DNA from: Acidobacteriota bacterium
Lineage (GTDB): Bacteria; Actinomycetota; Acidimicrobiia; Spongiisociales; UBA5794
DNA length: 64,000 nt
NCBI GenBank assembly: GCA_022562055.1
Contig: JADFQA010000015.1
Location: forward strand, 1-64,000
Reading direction: 5' to 3'
A model generated the notes under the pieces. That model was not told where the DNA came from. It searched no databases and saw nothing but the letters and a program-made list of their open reading frames with translations. The translations under genes and the position numbers were made by a program. Of the stretch, positions 51,988 through 60,657 are shown one piece after another (the first letter of the stretch is position 1; the number at the start of each line of letters is the position of its first letter).

Positions 51988-52930
51988 ATGCGGAGCGGTC
52001 GCTGTACCGAATATCTCGATTCCGCCATTCGGACGACTGGTTCTTTTCGGCGCCAACGGCGCTGGAAAGACCACGCTCCTCCGACACCTGTTCGACACGC
52101 GGAGCGATGTTGCATATCTACCGCAGCACACGTGGATGCTGCGCGGTCCTGCGATCCGCACGCTGGCCGTCGGTTTATCCGAAACGAAGACGTCACGTGC
52201 GAAACATTGGGCCGCGTTACTCGGTGTCGCGGACGTTCTTGACGTACGGGGGCGAAGTCTGTCCGGTGGCGAGCAGAAGCGCGTCAACCTAGCTCGGGTG
52301 CTTGCTTCGGAGGCCAAACTGCTGCTACTTGACGAACCTCTTGCCCCGATTGACCAGCGAGATCGAGGGTTAGTAATCCGCGCCATTGCGGAAGCCTCAG
52401 AGGAACGGTCGGCGGTGATCGTGGCCCATGACCGCGACGTTGTCGCGATGTTGGCGACTGAGGTTGCGATCTTGGTTGATGGCGAGATTTTGCAGCAGGG
52501 TCCGGTCGCCGACGTTATGCATTCACCTGTTTCTGAAGACGTTGCGCAAATCATCGGGGTGGAAAATGTGCTCGTAGGAGCTGTAACCGAGGTGCGCGCC
52601 GACATGTGCACCGTTGCGTGCGGTCCCGTGTCGATCAACGCTCGCCTTGCCGAAGGCCTCGACGTCGGCGACAAGGTTGCTGTCCTATTCGGCGCTGAGG
52701 CTGTGCTCGTTTCGCGCGGAGACACAACAACATCGGCCCAAAACAACTGGCGGGGCTCCGTCTCTTCAAGTGTCCGTCTCGGCTCTCTAATACGGCTCAT
52801 CGTCGATGTTGGTGTGCCGATCGTCGCTGTCATCACACCGGCGGCTCGGGATGCTCTCGGTATTGAAGTCTCTGCCGAGGTGTTCGTGAGCGTGAAGGCG
52901 ACAGCGGTCCGGGCGGTGGAGAGAGCGTGA
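51980..52930 (+). CDS. tupC: Tungstate ABC transporter ATP-binding protein, 316 aa
   Basis: LVLFGANGAGKTTLLRHLFD (Walker A), RSLSGGEQKRVNLARVLASE (signature) and LLLLDEPLAPIDQ (Walker B). After residue 200 a TOBE/Mop-like domain follows in two parts (VLVGAVTEVRADMCTVACGP; SVRLGSLIRLIVDVGVPIVA), typical of molybdate/tungstate ATPases that sense the anion. GTG or ATG at 51980. Long 19-residue spacing before Walker A is shorter than usual, so the first strand is abbreviated. Confidence 0.86.
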   Translation: MARCGAVAVPNISIPPFGRLVLFGANGAGKTTLLRHLFDTRSDVAYLPQHTWMLRGPAIRTLAVGLSETKTSRAKHWAALLGVADVLDVRGRSLSGGEQKRVNLARVLASEAKLLLLDEPLAPIDQRDRGLVIRAIAEASEERSAVIVAHDRDVVAMLATEVAILVDGEILQQGPVADVMHSPVSEDVAQIIGVENVLVGAVTEVRADMCTVACGPVSINARLAEGLDVGDKVAVLFGAEAVLVSRGDTTTSAQNNWRGSVSSSVRLGSLIRLIVDVGVPIVAVITPAARDALGIEVSAEVFVSVKATAVRAVERA

Positions 52931-53715
52931 GGAAGGTAGCGATGCTAGCCGTGCTGGTGGTTGCGACTGGAGCGTGTGGAAGTTCGGTCTCACCATCCGC
53001 GCCGGTTGTTGCTGCCGGCACCACTGTGGTGGACAACGGTGTTGTCAAGTACTTGGTCGAAGCTTCTCCGGGGCTAGGCGCCGCTCGCGTTGTGGCTGCA
53101 ACATCGGCGGAGGCGCTAGAACTGTTACAGCAGGGCGCTGCCGACCTGGCGATCGTGCACGCTCCGGATCGGCTGGCGGCGTTTACGCAGCGCCACGAAG
53201 ACGCCTCCACCGGCACTCTGTTTGGGACGAGGTTCGTGCTTGTCGGTCCGCCCGAAACCGCAAGTGCCTATGACGGACTCACCGCACCCGAAGCATTTGC
53301 CGCGATCGCTCGCGACGGCGCGCCGTTCGTTACTCGTGCCGACGGGTCGGGGACGTATGAGTCTGAGATCGGTGTGTGGGCAGCATCGGGTATCGATCCA
53401 GCCGGCGCTCCTTGGCTCATCACCACAGGTCAGGGCATGGGTTTCACTCTGCAGGTCGCCCTCGTGCGCAAAGCCTTCGTATGGGTCGAAGAGGGGACGT
53501 TGGCGGCATCATCGCTTGCCGAGACTCTGCGTATCGTCCAGATCGCCGACGCTGACAGGTACGACAATGTGTACACCGCCGTGTGGCTTGTCGACACGTC
53601 CGACCGACTCGCCGATTTTGTTGGATGGGTGGGGTCGAACGCAGGTACCGCCGCCATCAGCGCAATGAACAGCTCCCTATTTGGGCGCGGTGTCGTCGTG
53701 CCGCCTACGGAATGA
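52927..53715 (+). CDS. tupA: Tungstate-binding lipoprotein, 262 aa
   Basis: A signal peptide with lipobox (VAMLAVLVVATGACGS) and a TupA-like domain: TSAEALELLQQGAADLAIVH, RFVLVGPPETAS, FVTRADGSGTYESEIGVWAA and AWLITTGQGMGFTL-like ITTGQGMGFTLQVA. RADGSGT and QGMG bind the oxyanion in TupA. The gene order tupB-tupC-tupA places the binding protein last, an unusual arrangement. It converges with the universal stress gene (11-bp overlap). Confidence 0.87.
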   Translation: MRKVAMLAVLVVATGACGSSVSPSAPVVAAGTTVVDNGVVKYLVEASPGLGAARVVAATSAEALELLQQGAADLAIVHAPDRLAAFTQRHEDASTGTLFGTRFVLVGPPETASAYDGLTAPEAFAAIARDGAPFVTRADGSGTYESEIGVWAASGIDPAGAPWLITTGQGMGFTLQVALVRKAFVWVEEGTLAASSLAETLRIVQIADADRYDNVYTAVWLVDTSDRLADFVGWVGSNAGTAAISAMNSSLFGRGVVVPPTE

Positions 53716-54154
53716 GCAATACCGCGCTCGGGGCCTTGTGCGAGACTCGGTTAGCCACCGAGCCGATCATGATCCTCTCCAGCAATCCGGCTCCTTGGCG
53801 TCCGAGGACGATAAGGTCGACGTCGTTGGCAAGCGCGTAGTTGGTCAGCACCGCCGCGGGATCGCCGATCTCTTCCACAAGCTGATATTCGATATCGCTG
53901 AGATTGACGGTCTCCTCGGCAGCGTCGAGGACCTCACGCTGTGCGGACTCGAGCATCCGCGCCAACGCTGCTGCGGTTGGCGGAGCGCCAACAATCCCCC
54001 ACCAGCCTTCAGGTGGTCTCACGACTGTGATGATTGTCAACCTGGCTCCGTTTGTCCGCGCCATGTCGGCGGCGGTCTCGGCTGCGCGGGTCGCTTGTTC
54101 GGACCCGTCGATGCCAACAAGGACGTGTCTCGGTGGCCAATAGGTGGTTGTCAT
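53705..54154 (-). CDS. Universal stress protein (UspA family), 149 aa
   Basis: HVLVGIDGSEQATRAAETAA starts the Usp fold, and DLIVLGRQGAGLLERIMIGS then VANRVSHKAPSAVLLIP contains the ATP-binding G-2x-G-9x-G-S/T pattern. A single-domain nucleotide-binding Usp. Starts MTTTYWPPRHV at 54154. Confidence 0.88.
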   Translation of the reverse strand: MTTTYWPPRHVLVGIDGSEQATRAAETAADMARTNGARLTIITVVRPPEGWWGIVGAPPTAAALARMLESAQREVLDAAEETVNLSDIEYQLVEEIGDPAAVLTNYALANDVDLIVLGRQGAGLLERIMIGSVANRVSHKAPSAVLLIP

Positions 54155-54306
54155 GGCATCTCCGATTGTCGGCTACAACCCAAGCGTACGGACTTATTGC
54201 TGCAAATCAAGGGGCGATCAGAAATCGCGGACGTGCCAGGGTCGCTCGATTTTTAGGCTCGGTCGACTAGTGCAATGATGGCGCCTTGCGAGACCAGGAT
54301 GGAAGC

Positions 54307-55884
54307 GTGAAGCCAAAAGTCGTTGTCGCCGAAGAGATCGCCGCCGCGGGCATAGCGGCACTCTCCGAGCATTGCGAAGTCGACCTTGCGGTGGGTGTCG
54401 ATCGCGAAGAGCTGAAACGTCGCCTTGTCGACGCGCGCGGACTTCTTGTCCGGTCGGCTACGACCGTGGATGCCGAGTTGATCGCTGCCGCACCGAATCT
54501 CGACGTGATCGGTCGTGCGGGGATCGGCGTGGATAACATCGATCTCGACGCAGCGACCGCAGCGGGTGTGCTCGTCGTCAACGCTCCCAACGCCAATGTC
54601 ATCAGCGCTGCCGAACACACGATGGCGCTCATCCTCGCTCAGGCACGCCGCATCCCCGAGGCGGACGCATCACTCCGCAAAGGGGAATGGAATCGCTCGA
54701 AACTCGGGGGTGTCGAACTGCACGGAAAAACCCTCGGCATATTGGGTCTCGGCAAGATCGGATCGCTGGTCGCAGAACGTGCCAGAGCGTTTGGCATGTC
54801 GTTGGTTGCGTACGATCCGTTTGTGTCTGAGGAGCGGGCTAGCCGCATGGGCGTCAGCCTCGTCTCCAAGGACGAGGTGCTCGCAGCGGCTGATTTCCTT
54901 ACGATTCACCTCCCCCGTAACCGCGAGACAGAAGGATTGCTCAACGCTGCGGCCTTTCGTCAGATGAAGTCAACAGCAGTCGTAGTGAACGTTGCCCGCG
55001 GGGGCATTGTTGTAGAGAGCGACCTCGCCGACGCCGTCGCCAATGGTGTGATTGCGGGTGCGGCGATCGATGTGTACGACGTCGAACCGACTACTTCGTC
55101 CCCAGTTTTTGAACAACGGGCGATCGTTGTGACGCCGCACCTTGGCGCTTCAACGGTCGAGGCTCAGGACAAAGCCGGGATTGCCGTGGCGGAATCGGTC
55201 GCTGCAACGTTGCGCGGGGAACTGGTGTTGACCGGTGTGAACCTCGATCTCGGCCCGAATGTACCGAGCGAGCTCATCGCCTTTCTCCCCCTTGCCGCCC
55301 AGTTGGGCCGCGTGTTTGTAGCGCTTGCACGGGGTGTCCCGCAGGACTTCACAGTCATAGCTGAGGGGGCAATCAGCGAGTTTTCCGTCAAGCCGCTCGT
55401 GCTGGCAGTGTTGAAAGGCGCACTCTCAACCGTATCTGAACGCCCGGTCTCCTACGTCAATGCGCTATCAATCGCGGCGCAACGTGGTGTTGTGGTGCGT
55501 GAAATGGCGCGCGCTTCGACCGATGCGTATCAATCGAGCATTCGGATCACGGGAACGTTGGATGGCCGCGACCGCGTTGTTGCGGGTTCGATCAGCACGC
55601 ACAAGGGTCCTGTTCTTACCGAGATCGACGGCTATTACATCGAGGTCCCATTGGGTGGCAACATGCTGATGCTTCGCAACGATGACACTCCAGGCGTGAT
55701 CGGACGTGTCGGCGGTTATCTGGGCAAGCAGGGGATCAACATTGCCGACATGGTCGTCGGTCGCACGCCCGTGGGCGCCGCGATGATGGGCTTGTGTCTC
55801 GATCAGCCCGTCTCAGAGGAGCAGCTGGCAGATATTCTGAGCCTTGCGGGTGTGCTCTCGGTCCGCTACTTCGAACTTGGATAG
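54307..55884 (+). CDS. serA: D-3-phosphoglycerate dehydrogenase, 525 aa
   Basis: First step of serine synthesis. GTG 54307 (MKPKVVVAEEIAAAG) is preceded by GGATGGAAG. GKTLGILGLGKIGSLVAERA is the NAD site; VVNVARGGIVVESDLADAVA and HLGASTVEAQDKAGIAVAES carry the Arg, Glu and His. After about residue 320 come an intervening domain and a C-terminal ACT domain (LMLRNDDTPGVIGRVGGYLG, KQGINIADM) for Ser feedback, the long actinobacterial form. Confidence 0.93.
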   Translation: MKPKVVVAEEIAAAGIAALSEHCEVDLAVGVDREELKRRLVDARGLLVRSATTVDAELIAAAPNLDVIGRAGIGVDNIDLDAATAAGVLVVNAPNANVISAAEHTMALILAQARRIPEADASLRKGEWNRSKLGGVELHGKTLGILGLGKIGSLVAERARAFGMSLVAYDPFVSEERASRMGVSLVSKDEVLAAADFLTIHLPRNRETEGLLNAAAFRQMKSTAVVVNVARGGIVVESDLADAVANGVIAGAAIDVYDVEPTTSSPVFEQRAIVVTPHLGASTVEAQDKAGIAVAESVAATLRGELVLTGVNLDLGPNVPSELIAFLPLAAQLGRVFVALARGVPQDFTVIAEGAISEFSVKPLVLAVLKGALSTVSERPVSYVNALSIAAQRGVVVREMARASTDAYQSSIRITGTLDGRDRVVAGSISTHKGPVLTEIDGYYIEVPLGGNMLMLRNDDTPGVIGRVGGYLGKQGINIADMVVGRTPVGAAMMGLCLDQPVSEEQLADILSLAGVLSVRYFELG

Positions 55885-55908
55885 GCTTCTTTGGCGAAGG
55901 TCGGTCCG

Positions 55909-56364
55909 TCAAAATACAAGAGTGAGTGCCCACCCGGCTGCGAGACCATAGAGGCCCGCAAGCAAGTCGTCCATTGTGATGCCCACTGCCCCTGGCAGGG
56001 ATTCGGCCTGTCGTATTCCAGGTAACACCTTGTAGATGTCGGCAAGCCTGGCGACAACAAGCGCGCCGAACCACGGGACTCCACCGACCGACAGACCGAC
56101 GAGGGCGATCAACGTTCCCGCAACCTCATCGATAACAACCCACCCCGGGTCAGCGTGGTCGTCTGCGAACGGGCGCGGCGACCACAGCGAAAGCCCGATC
56201 GCAATCACGACAAGTGTGATCTGAACTCCGACACCCGATGACCACGTCACCCATGCCAGTGCCGCGGCGAGCATTGCCCCAAATGTGCCGGCGCCGTTGT
56301 CGGATCCCCAAAGCCTTTGCGGGATAAGCCCAACGCCGAAACCTGACGCGATGAATCGATGCAT
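55909..56364 (-). CDS. pgpA: Phosphatidylglycerophosphatase A, 151 aa
   Basis: Dephosphorylates phosphatidylglycerol phosphate in membrane lipid synthesis. FIASGFGVGLIPQRLWGSDN is the usual N-terminus, ADDHADPGWVVIDEVAGTLI supplies the conserved D/E site, and LPGAVGITMDDLLAGLY the second acidic motif. Four membrane segments. Convergent with serA. Confidence 0.88.
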   Translation of the reverse strand: MHRFIASGFGVGLIPQRLWGSDNGAGTFGAMLAAALAWVTWSSGVGVQITLVVIAIGLSLWSPRPFADDHADPGWVVIDEVAGTLIALVGLSVGGVPWFGALVVARLADIYKVLPGIRQAESLPGAVGITMDDLLAGLYGLAAGWALTLVF

Positions 56365-56441
56365 GCGCGGAGGCTACAGGAAGCGGCCGTGTGGCGCCGT
56401 ACTCGTTATCCTGGTGCCGATCCTCGAAGGGACCCTTCGCA

Positions 56442-58367
56442 ATGAAACCCGAACAGCTCGGCGACTTCAGAGTGCCTTCGGATCCGCAGATGCACCCCGA
56501 TGGCGACCGCGTCGCTTTCGTCGTTTCGCAGATGGATCTTCAAGACGACGAGCACCGACGGCAGATCTGGGTCTGGCACGATTCTCATTCTTCTCCTTTT
56601 ACATCAGGCCTTTCGGACACCTCTCCGCGTTGGTCCCCAAATGGTGACCGACTTGCGTTCATGCGGAAAGCGCAGGGGAAAGAAACCGTCGGTCAGATCG
56701 CGGTGATGCCGGCCAGCGGGGGCGAGGCGGCCGTTGTTTCGGAGTTTGAACTCGGTGTTCGTGAACTGGTGTGGCTGCCCGACGGATCAGGGCTGATCGT
56801 TATCGCGGCCGAGTGGATCGACGAGCTGAAGGACGTCGATAAGGACGAGCGACCTCGACTCGCAAAACACATTTCCGCAGCGCTGTATCGAGGTGACAAT
56901 CTCGGATTCACCTACGACAGGCGCACCCATGTGTGGCGTGTGTCACTCGACGGTTCTGACCCGGTGTGTCTCACCACTGGCGAATTCAACGAGTGGGGAA
57001 TTGCGGTGTCCCCCGATGGGAAAACGGTGGCATTCCAATCTCAACGTCACAACCCGGACGGGGTTCTTCCAGGCGCCCAGGTGTTCACGGTCCCCACAGC
57101 GCTCGGAGCAACAGTCGAGGTCAGCGAGATCGGAACTTGGTCATCGCTGACCTATGCGCCTGACGGTGCACTGCACGTCGTCGGAATTGACGACGAATGG
57201 GCGCACCCTACGATCTATCCGCTTCAGAAAGTGACGGCTAGAGGACTCGAACAACTCACGTCCCTGGACTACAACTTCGAGTCGTCGCCCCCTTCGCAGC
57301 CTACCGGGCCGGTCTTTCTTGAGGATGGTCGCATCTTTAGCACGCTGGAATACGAAGGTCGGGTGCACGTCGTGTCTTTGCGAGGCGACTCGTGGGAGAC
57401 CCTCGTTGGTGGAAATCGATGGGTGTCAGGCTTCTCATCACTCACCGACGGATCCGCCCTGGTATTCGTCGCCGCCGAGCCCACCGACCCCGGCGAGCTT
57501 TACTGGTATGAAGACGGATCCGAGACCCGACTAACGGACCTCAATGGCGAATTCAGGAACGCTGCTCATCTCGTTGAGCCGCACGAGTTCGCAATAGAAC
57601 ATGACGGAGTCTCGATCGCCGGGTGGGTGTACCTACCCGGCGACGGCAATGACCGTGTCCCGCTTCTCCTCAACATCCACGGTGGGCCGGCGACACAGTA
57701 CGGGTATAACTTCTTCGACGAGTTCCAGGTGTATGTCGGGGCTGGCTACGGCGTCGTTGCCATTAATCCCCGCGGTTCCAGTGGGCACGGTCGGGTACAC
57801 ATGCGCGCCGCTGTCGGGCGCTGGCACGAGGAGACACCCCCAGATTTGTTCGACATCCTTGCAGCCGTCGACACGGCCGCTGCCGCCTTTCCCCGTCTTG
57901 ACGTAGACCGCATGGGAGTGATGGGTGGTTCTTACGGCGGATGGGCCGTTGGATTCGTTCTCGCTCGCGATAATAGATTCAAGTCCGCAATATCAGAACG
58001 TGGGCTTTACAACTTCATCTCGTTCATAGGCACCTCTGATATCGGGCCATGGTTCACGAAGATGATGACCGGGCTCACGCTACCTGACGATTTTCGAAAA
58101 CTATGGCGTGCAAGCCCGCTTTCAGTCGCGCACCGAATCGTGACACCGACGTTGGTTCTACACTCGGAAGCAGATTTCCGCTGTCCGATCGAACAGGGCG
58201 AACAGTTTTTCACGGCGCTCAAATCAACAGGCTGCGAGGCAGAACTGGTGAGGTTTCCGTCGCCCGAGAGTCACGAGCTCTCGAGGGGCGGGTCGCCAAA
58301 ACATCGGCTCGAGCGGTTCGAAACGATCCTCGGGTGGCACGGACCGCGTCTGCATACACAGGAGTAA
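56442..58367 (+). CDS. S9-family serine peptidase (acylaminoacyl-peptidase type), 641 aa
   Basis: ATG 56442 (MKPEQLGDFRVPSDPQMHPD) has GAAGG upstream. The N-terminal half is a WD40-like propeller (HPDGDRVAFVVSQMD; SPRWSPNGDRLAFMRKAQGK). The C-terminal alpha/beta hydrolase has GVMGGSYGGWAVGFVLARDN (Ser), LVLHSEADFRCPIEQGEQFF (Asp) and FPSPESHELSRGGSPKHRL (His). Active triad complete. It probably removes acylated residues or short peptides in the cytoplasm. Five bases separate it from ilvE. Confidence 0.9.
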   Translation: MKPEQLGDFRVPSDPQMHPDGDRVAFVVSQMDLQDDEHRRQIWVWHDSHSSPFTSGLSDTSPRWSPNGDRLAFMRKAQGKETVGQIAVMPASGGEAAVVSEFELGVRELVWLPDGSGLIVIAAEWIDELKDVDKDERPRLAKHISAALYRGDNLGFTYDRRTHVWRVSLDGSDPVCLTTGEFNEWGIAVSPDGKTVAFQSQRHNPDGVLPGAQVFTVPTALGATVEVSEIGTWSSLTYAPDGALHVVGIDDEWAHPTIYPLQKVTARGLEQLTSLDYNFESSPPSQPTGPVFLEDGRIFSTLEYEGRVHVVSLRGDSWETLVGGNRWVSGFSSLTDGSALVFVAAEPTDPGELYWYEDGSETRLTDLNGEFRNAAHLVEPHEFAIEHDGVSIAGWVYLPGDGNDRVPLLLNIHGGPATQYGYNFFDEFQVYVGAGYGVVAINPRGSSGHGRVHMRAAVGRWHEETPPDLFDILAAVDTAAAAFPRLDVDRMGVMGGSYGGWAVGFVLARDNRFKSAISERGLYNFISFIGTSDIGPWFTKMMTGLTLPDDFRKLWRASPLSVAHRIVTPTLVLHSEADFRCPIEQGEQFFTALKSTGCEAELVRFPSPESHELSRGGSPKHRLERFETILGWHGPRLHTQE

Positions 58368-58372
58368 CCAAC

Positions 58373-59287
58373 ATGGAGGCAACAAAACTCATTTGGGTCA
58401 ACGGGAAGATGACGCCGTGGGAAGATGCGAACGTTCACTTCCTCACCCACGGGCTCCACTACGGCACGGGTGTGTTCGAAGGTATCCGGGCGTATAACAC
58501 ACCGGGTGGCACCGCGGTGTTCCGGCTCACCGACCACATGCAACGTTTACGCAACGGTGCCAAGGTGTATTGGGTGCCTGTCGAGTACTCGACCAAAGAG
58601 CTTGTCGAGGCCGTAAAGCAGGTCCTCCGTGAGAACGAACTCGCCCAGGGCTACATTCGGCCGCTCGTGTTTTTCGGTGGTGGGTCGATGGGTCTTAACC
58701 CTGAGGGTGCAGATCCGATGTGCCTCATCGCATGTTGGCCGTGGGGGGCGTACCTGGGTGATGACGGTCTCGCAAACGGGATCCGTGTGAAGATATCGTC
58801 GTGGAGACGCATCGACCAGGGTTCTTTCATACCAAATGCTAAGGGCGCTGGCGGCTACGTGAACTCTGTTCTCGCCAAAAGGGAGGCGTTGCGGTCCGGC
58901 TACGACGAGGCCCTCCTGTTGAACAATGACGGCATGGTCTGCGAGGGTTCCGGTGAAAACCTCTTCCTCGTGTCGAAAGGTGTTGTGTCCACCCCGCCGA
59001 TCGCGTCGGGCATCCTCGCCGGAATCACCCGCGACTCGGTCATGACAATCCTTCGTGAGGAAGGTTACGAAGTTGTCGAGCGGGTGATCACCCGCAGCGA
59101 TGTCTACTACGCCGACGAACTTTTCTTGACCGGAACCGCCGCGGAAGTGACGCCCATCCGTGAAGTGGATGATCTCGTCATCGGGGCGGGCAAACCAGGC
59201 CCGGTGACCAAATTCGTGCAAGAACGCTACATGGCCATCGTCAAAGGGGAGACCCCTGATCATGACGAGTGGCGCGAATACGTCTGA
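58373..59287 (+). CDS. ilvE: Branched-chain amino acid aminotransferase, 304 aa
   Basis: ATG 58373 follows CAGGAG. LIWVNGKMTPWEDANVHFLT, HGLHYGTGVFEGIRAY, then the PLP Lys in PNAKGAGGYVNSVLAKREAL, and EALLLNNDGMVCEGSGENLF. VYYADELFLTGTAAEVTPIR is the final signature. Fold type IV, E. coli-like length. Makes Val, Leu and Ile from keto acids. Confidence 0.93.
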   Translation: MEATKLIWVNGKMTPWEDANVHFLTHGLHYGTGVFEGIRAYNTPGGTAVFRLTDHMQRLRNGAKVYWVPVEYSTKELVEAVKQVLRENELAQGYIRPLVFFGGGSMGLNPEGADPMCLIACWPWGAYLGDDGLANGIRVKISSWRRIDQGSFIPNAKGAGGYVNSVLAKREALRSGYDEALLLNNDGMVCEGSGENLFLVSKGVVSTPPIASGILAGITRDSVMTILREEGYEVVERVITRSDVYYADELFLTGTAAEVTPIREVDDLVIGAGKPGPVTKFVQERYMAIVKGETPDHDEWREYV

Positions 59288-59356
59288 TCGGTAGCATGGC
59301 GACGGTTCGAGTCTGTCGAACATCAAGTGCTGTCTCCCGGGAGTAAATCCACAACC

Positions 59357-59866
59357 ATGGGCCAAGAGCCGAACATAGAGCTAGAGCCTGCGGATCGTCC
59401 GCGGACTGTTGCGAGGGTTGGTGTGCCGCGTCGCTGGACACCAACGCGGCCAGGGGATATCACGGCCCCCGAGCAGATGCCGGTAGGTCCGGGATTTGGC
59501 CGCATTGGTCCAGGTACCGGGTTCGCATTGAAACTCGTTGGCCGTGCCGCATTTGAGTTTGCGGAGGGGGAAAACCACCACGACGCGGAGTACGCAATAG
59601 CACTCATTGCCGGTGCACGGGCGTCACTCTGTGGACGTAGCCCTACGGTCGAAGATGTGGAGGTTGCGCTGACGTTGTGCGGGTACCGGAGCGAGACGAA
59701 CTCCGCCGCATTCGCGCGGGCACGCAACGTGGCCTTTGCCAACCTTGCGCACAACGACGCACACGCCCGCGCCCTGATCGATGCCATTCCCAGTTCGGTA
59801 TTGCTCGAATCCCCCGCCGACGTAGCAGCCCGGATTCGGGCCGGCGAACGATTCTTGAGCGACTGA
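59357..59866 (+). CDS. Conserved hypothetical protein, 169 aa
   Basis: From ATG 59357 (MGQEPNIELEPADRPRTVAR). A Pro-rich N-terminus (GVPRRWTPTRPGDITAPEQM) leads to a helical domain: GTGFALKLVGRAAFEFAEGE, NHHDAEYAIALIAGARASLC, GRSPTVEDVEVALTLCGYRS. A GTG at 59327 is an alternative start. No named family recognised. Placed between ilvE and an FAH-family gene. Confidence 0.65.
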   Translation: MGQEPNIELEPADRPRTVARVGVPRRWTPTRPGDITAPEQMPVGPGFGRIGPGTGFALKLVGRAAFEFAEGENHHDAEYAIALIAGARASLCGRSPTVEDVEVALTLCGYRSETNSAAFARARNVAFANLAHNDAHARALIDAIPSSVLLESPADVAARIRAGERFLSD

Positions 59867-59885
59867 TAGATATGAGATCACCCGC

Positions 59886-60647
59886 ATGAAGATTGTCCGC
59901 GTTGACACCAAGGCCGATGACATCACATATGGAGTTGTCGAAAACGAGGGGATTCGGTTGTATCGTGGCTCGCCGTTTGTCGCATGGGAGCCGACCGAGA
60001 CGGTGGTCGATTGGGACAAGGCTCGCTTGTTGGCCCCGGTTATTCCGACGAAGGTTGTATGTGTCGGCCGAAACTACATAGGTCATACGCAGGAGATGGG
60101 TAACGATGTCCCAGCCGAACCGGCGCTCTTTTTGAAACCGCCGACGACCGTGATCGGACCAATGCAGACGATTCGATACCCCGAGTCGAGTAGCGAGCTG
60201 AGTTACGAGGGTGAGCTTGCAGTTGTGATCAGCCGTGTCACGCGTAACGTCGAGATCGAAGACGTTGGTCCGCATATCCTGGGATACACGGCAGCGAACG
60301 ATATCACCGCCCGAGATCACCAGCGCGATGACGTGCAGTGGACGCGCGCCAAAGGCTTCGATACGTTCTGCCCGCTCGGACCCGCCATCGATACCGACAT
60401 CGACCCGCAAGAGGGGCTGTCGATCATCACCCGTGTCAATGGCGACATGCGCCAATCGGGTTCGACAGCCGACATGATCTTTGGAGTCGGATTCATCGTT
60501 TCATATATTTCGAAGATCATGACCCTTCTGCCCGGTGATGTGATCTTGACCGGGACTCCCGAGGGAGTCGGCGTTTTGAACCCCGGGGACAAAGTCGACG
60601 TTGAGATCGAGGGTATCGGTGTGCTTACTAATACCGTGAGTTCATAG
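59886..60647 (+). CDS. Fumarylacetoacetate hydrolase-family protein, 253 aa
   Basis: A C-C bond hydrolase/decarboxylase fold. VVCVGRNYIGHTQEMGNDVP, LFLKPPTTVIGP, YEGELAVVISRVTRNV, YTAANDITARDHQRDDVQWT, KGFDTFCPLGPAI and LLPGDVILTGTPEGVGVLNP include the metal-binding E-x-E and D. The family acts on fumarylpyruvate or 2-hydroxyhepta-2,4-diene-1,7-dioate type substrates; exact substrate unknown. Ends 10 bp before gltX. Confidence 0.88.
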   Translation: MKIVRVDTKADDITYGVVENEGIRLYRGSPFVAWEPTETVVDWDKARLLAPVIPTKVVCVGRNYIGHTQEMGNDVPAEPALFLKPPTTVIGPMQTIRYPESSSELSYEGELAVVISRVTRNVEIEDVGPHILGYTAANDITARDHQRDDVQWTRAKGFDTFCPLGPAIDTDIDPQEGLSIITRVNGDMRQSGSTADMIFGVGFIVSYISKIMTLLPGDVILTGTPEGVGVLNPGDKVDVEIEGIGVLTNTVSS

Positions 60648-60657
60648 GGTCAGCGTT

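Noticed and set aside
51193-52836. A 547-codon minus-strand open frame across the tup operon
   Set aside because: It is Ser/Thr/Arg-rich with no domain and lies antisense to three clearly recognisable tup genes; a high-GC shadow frame.
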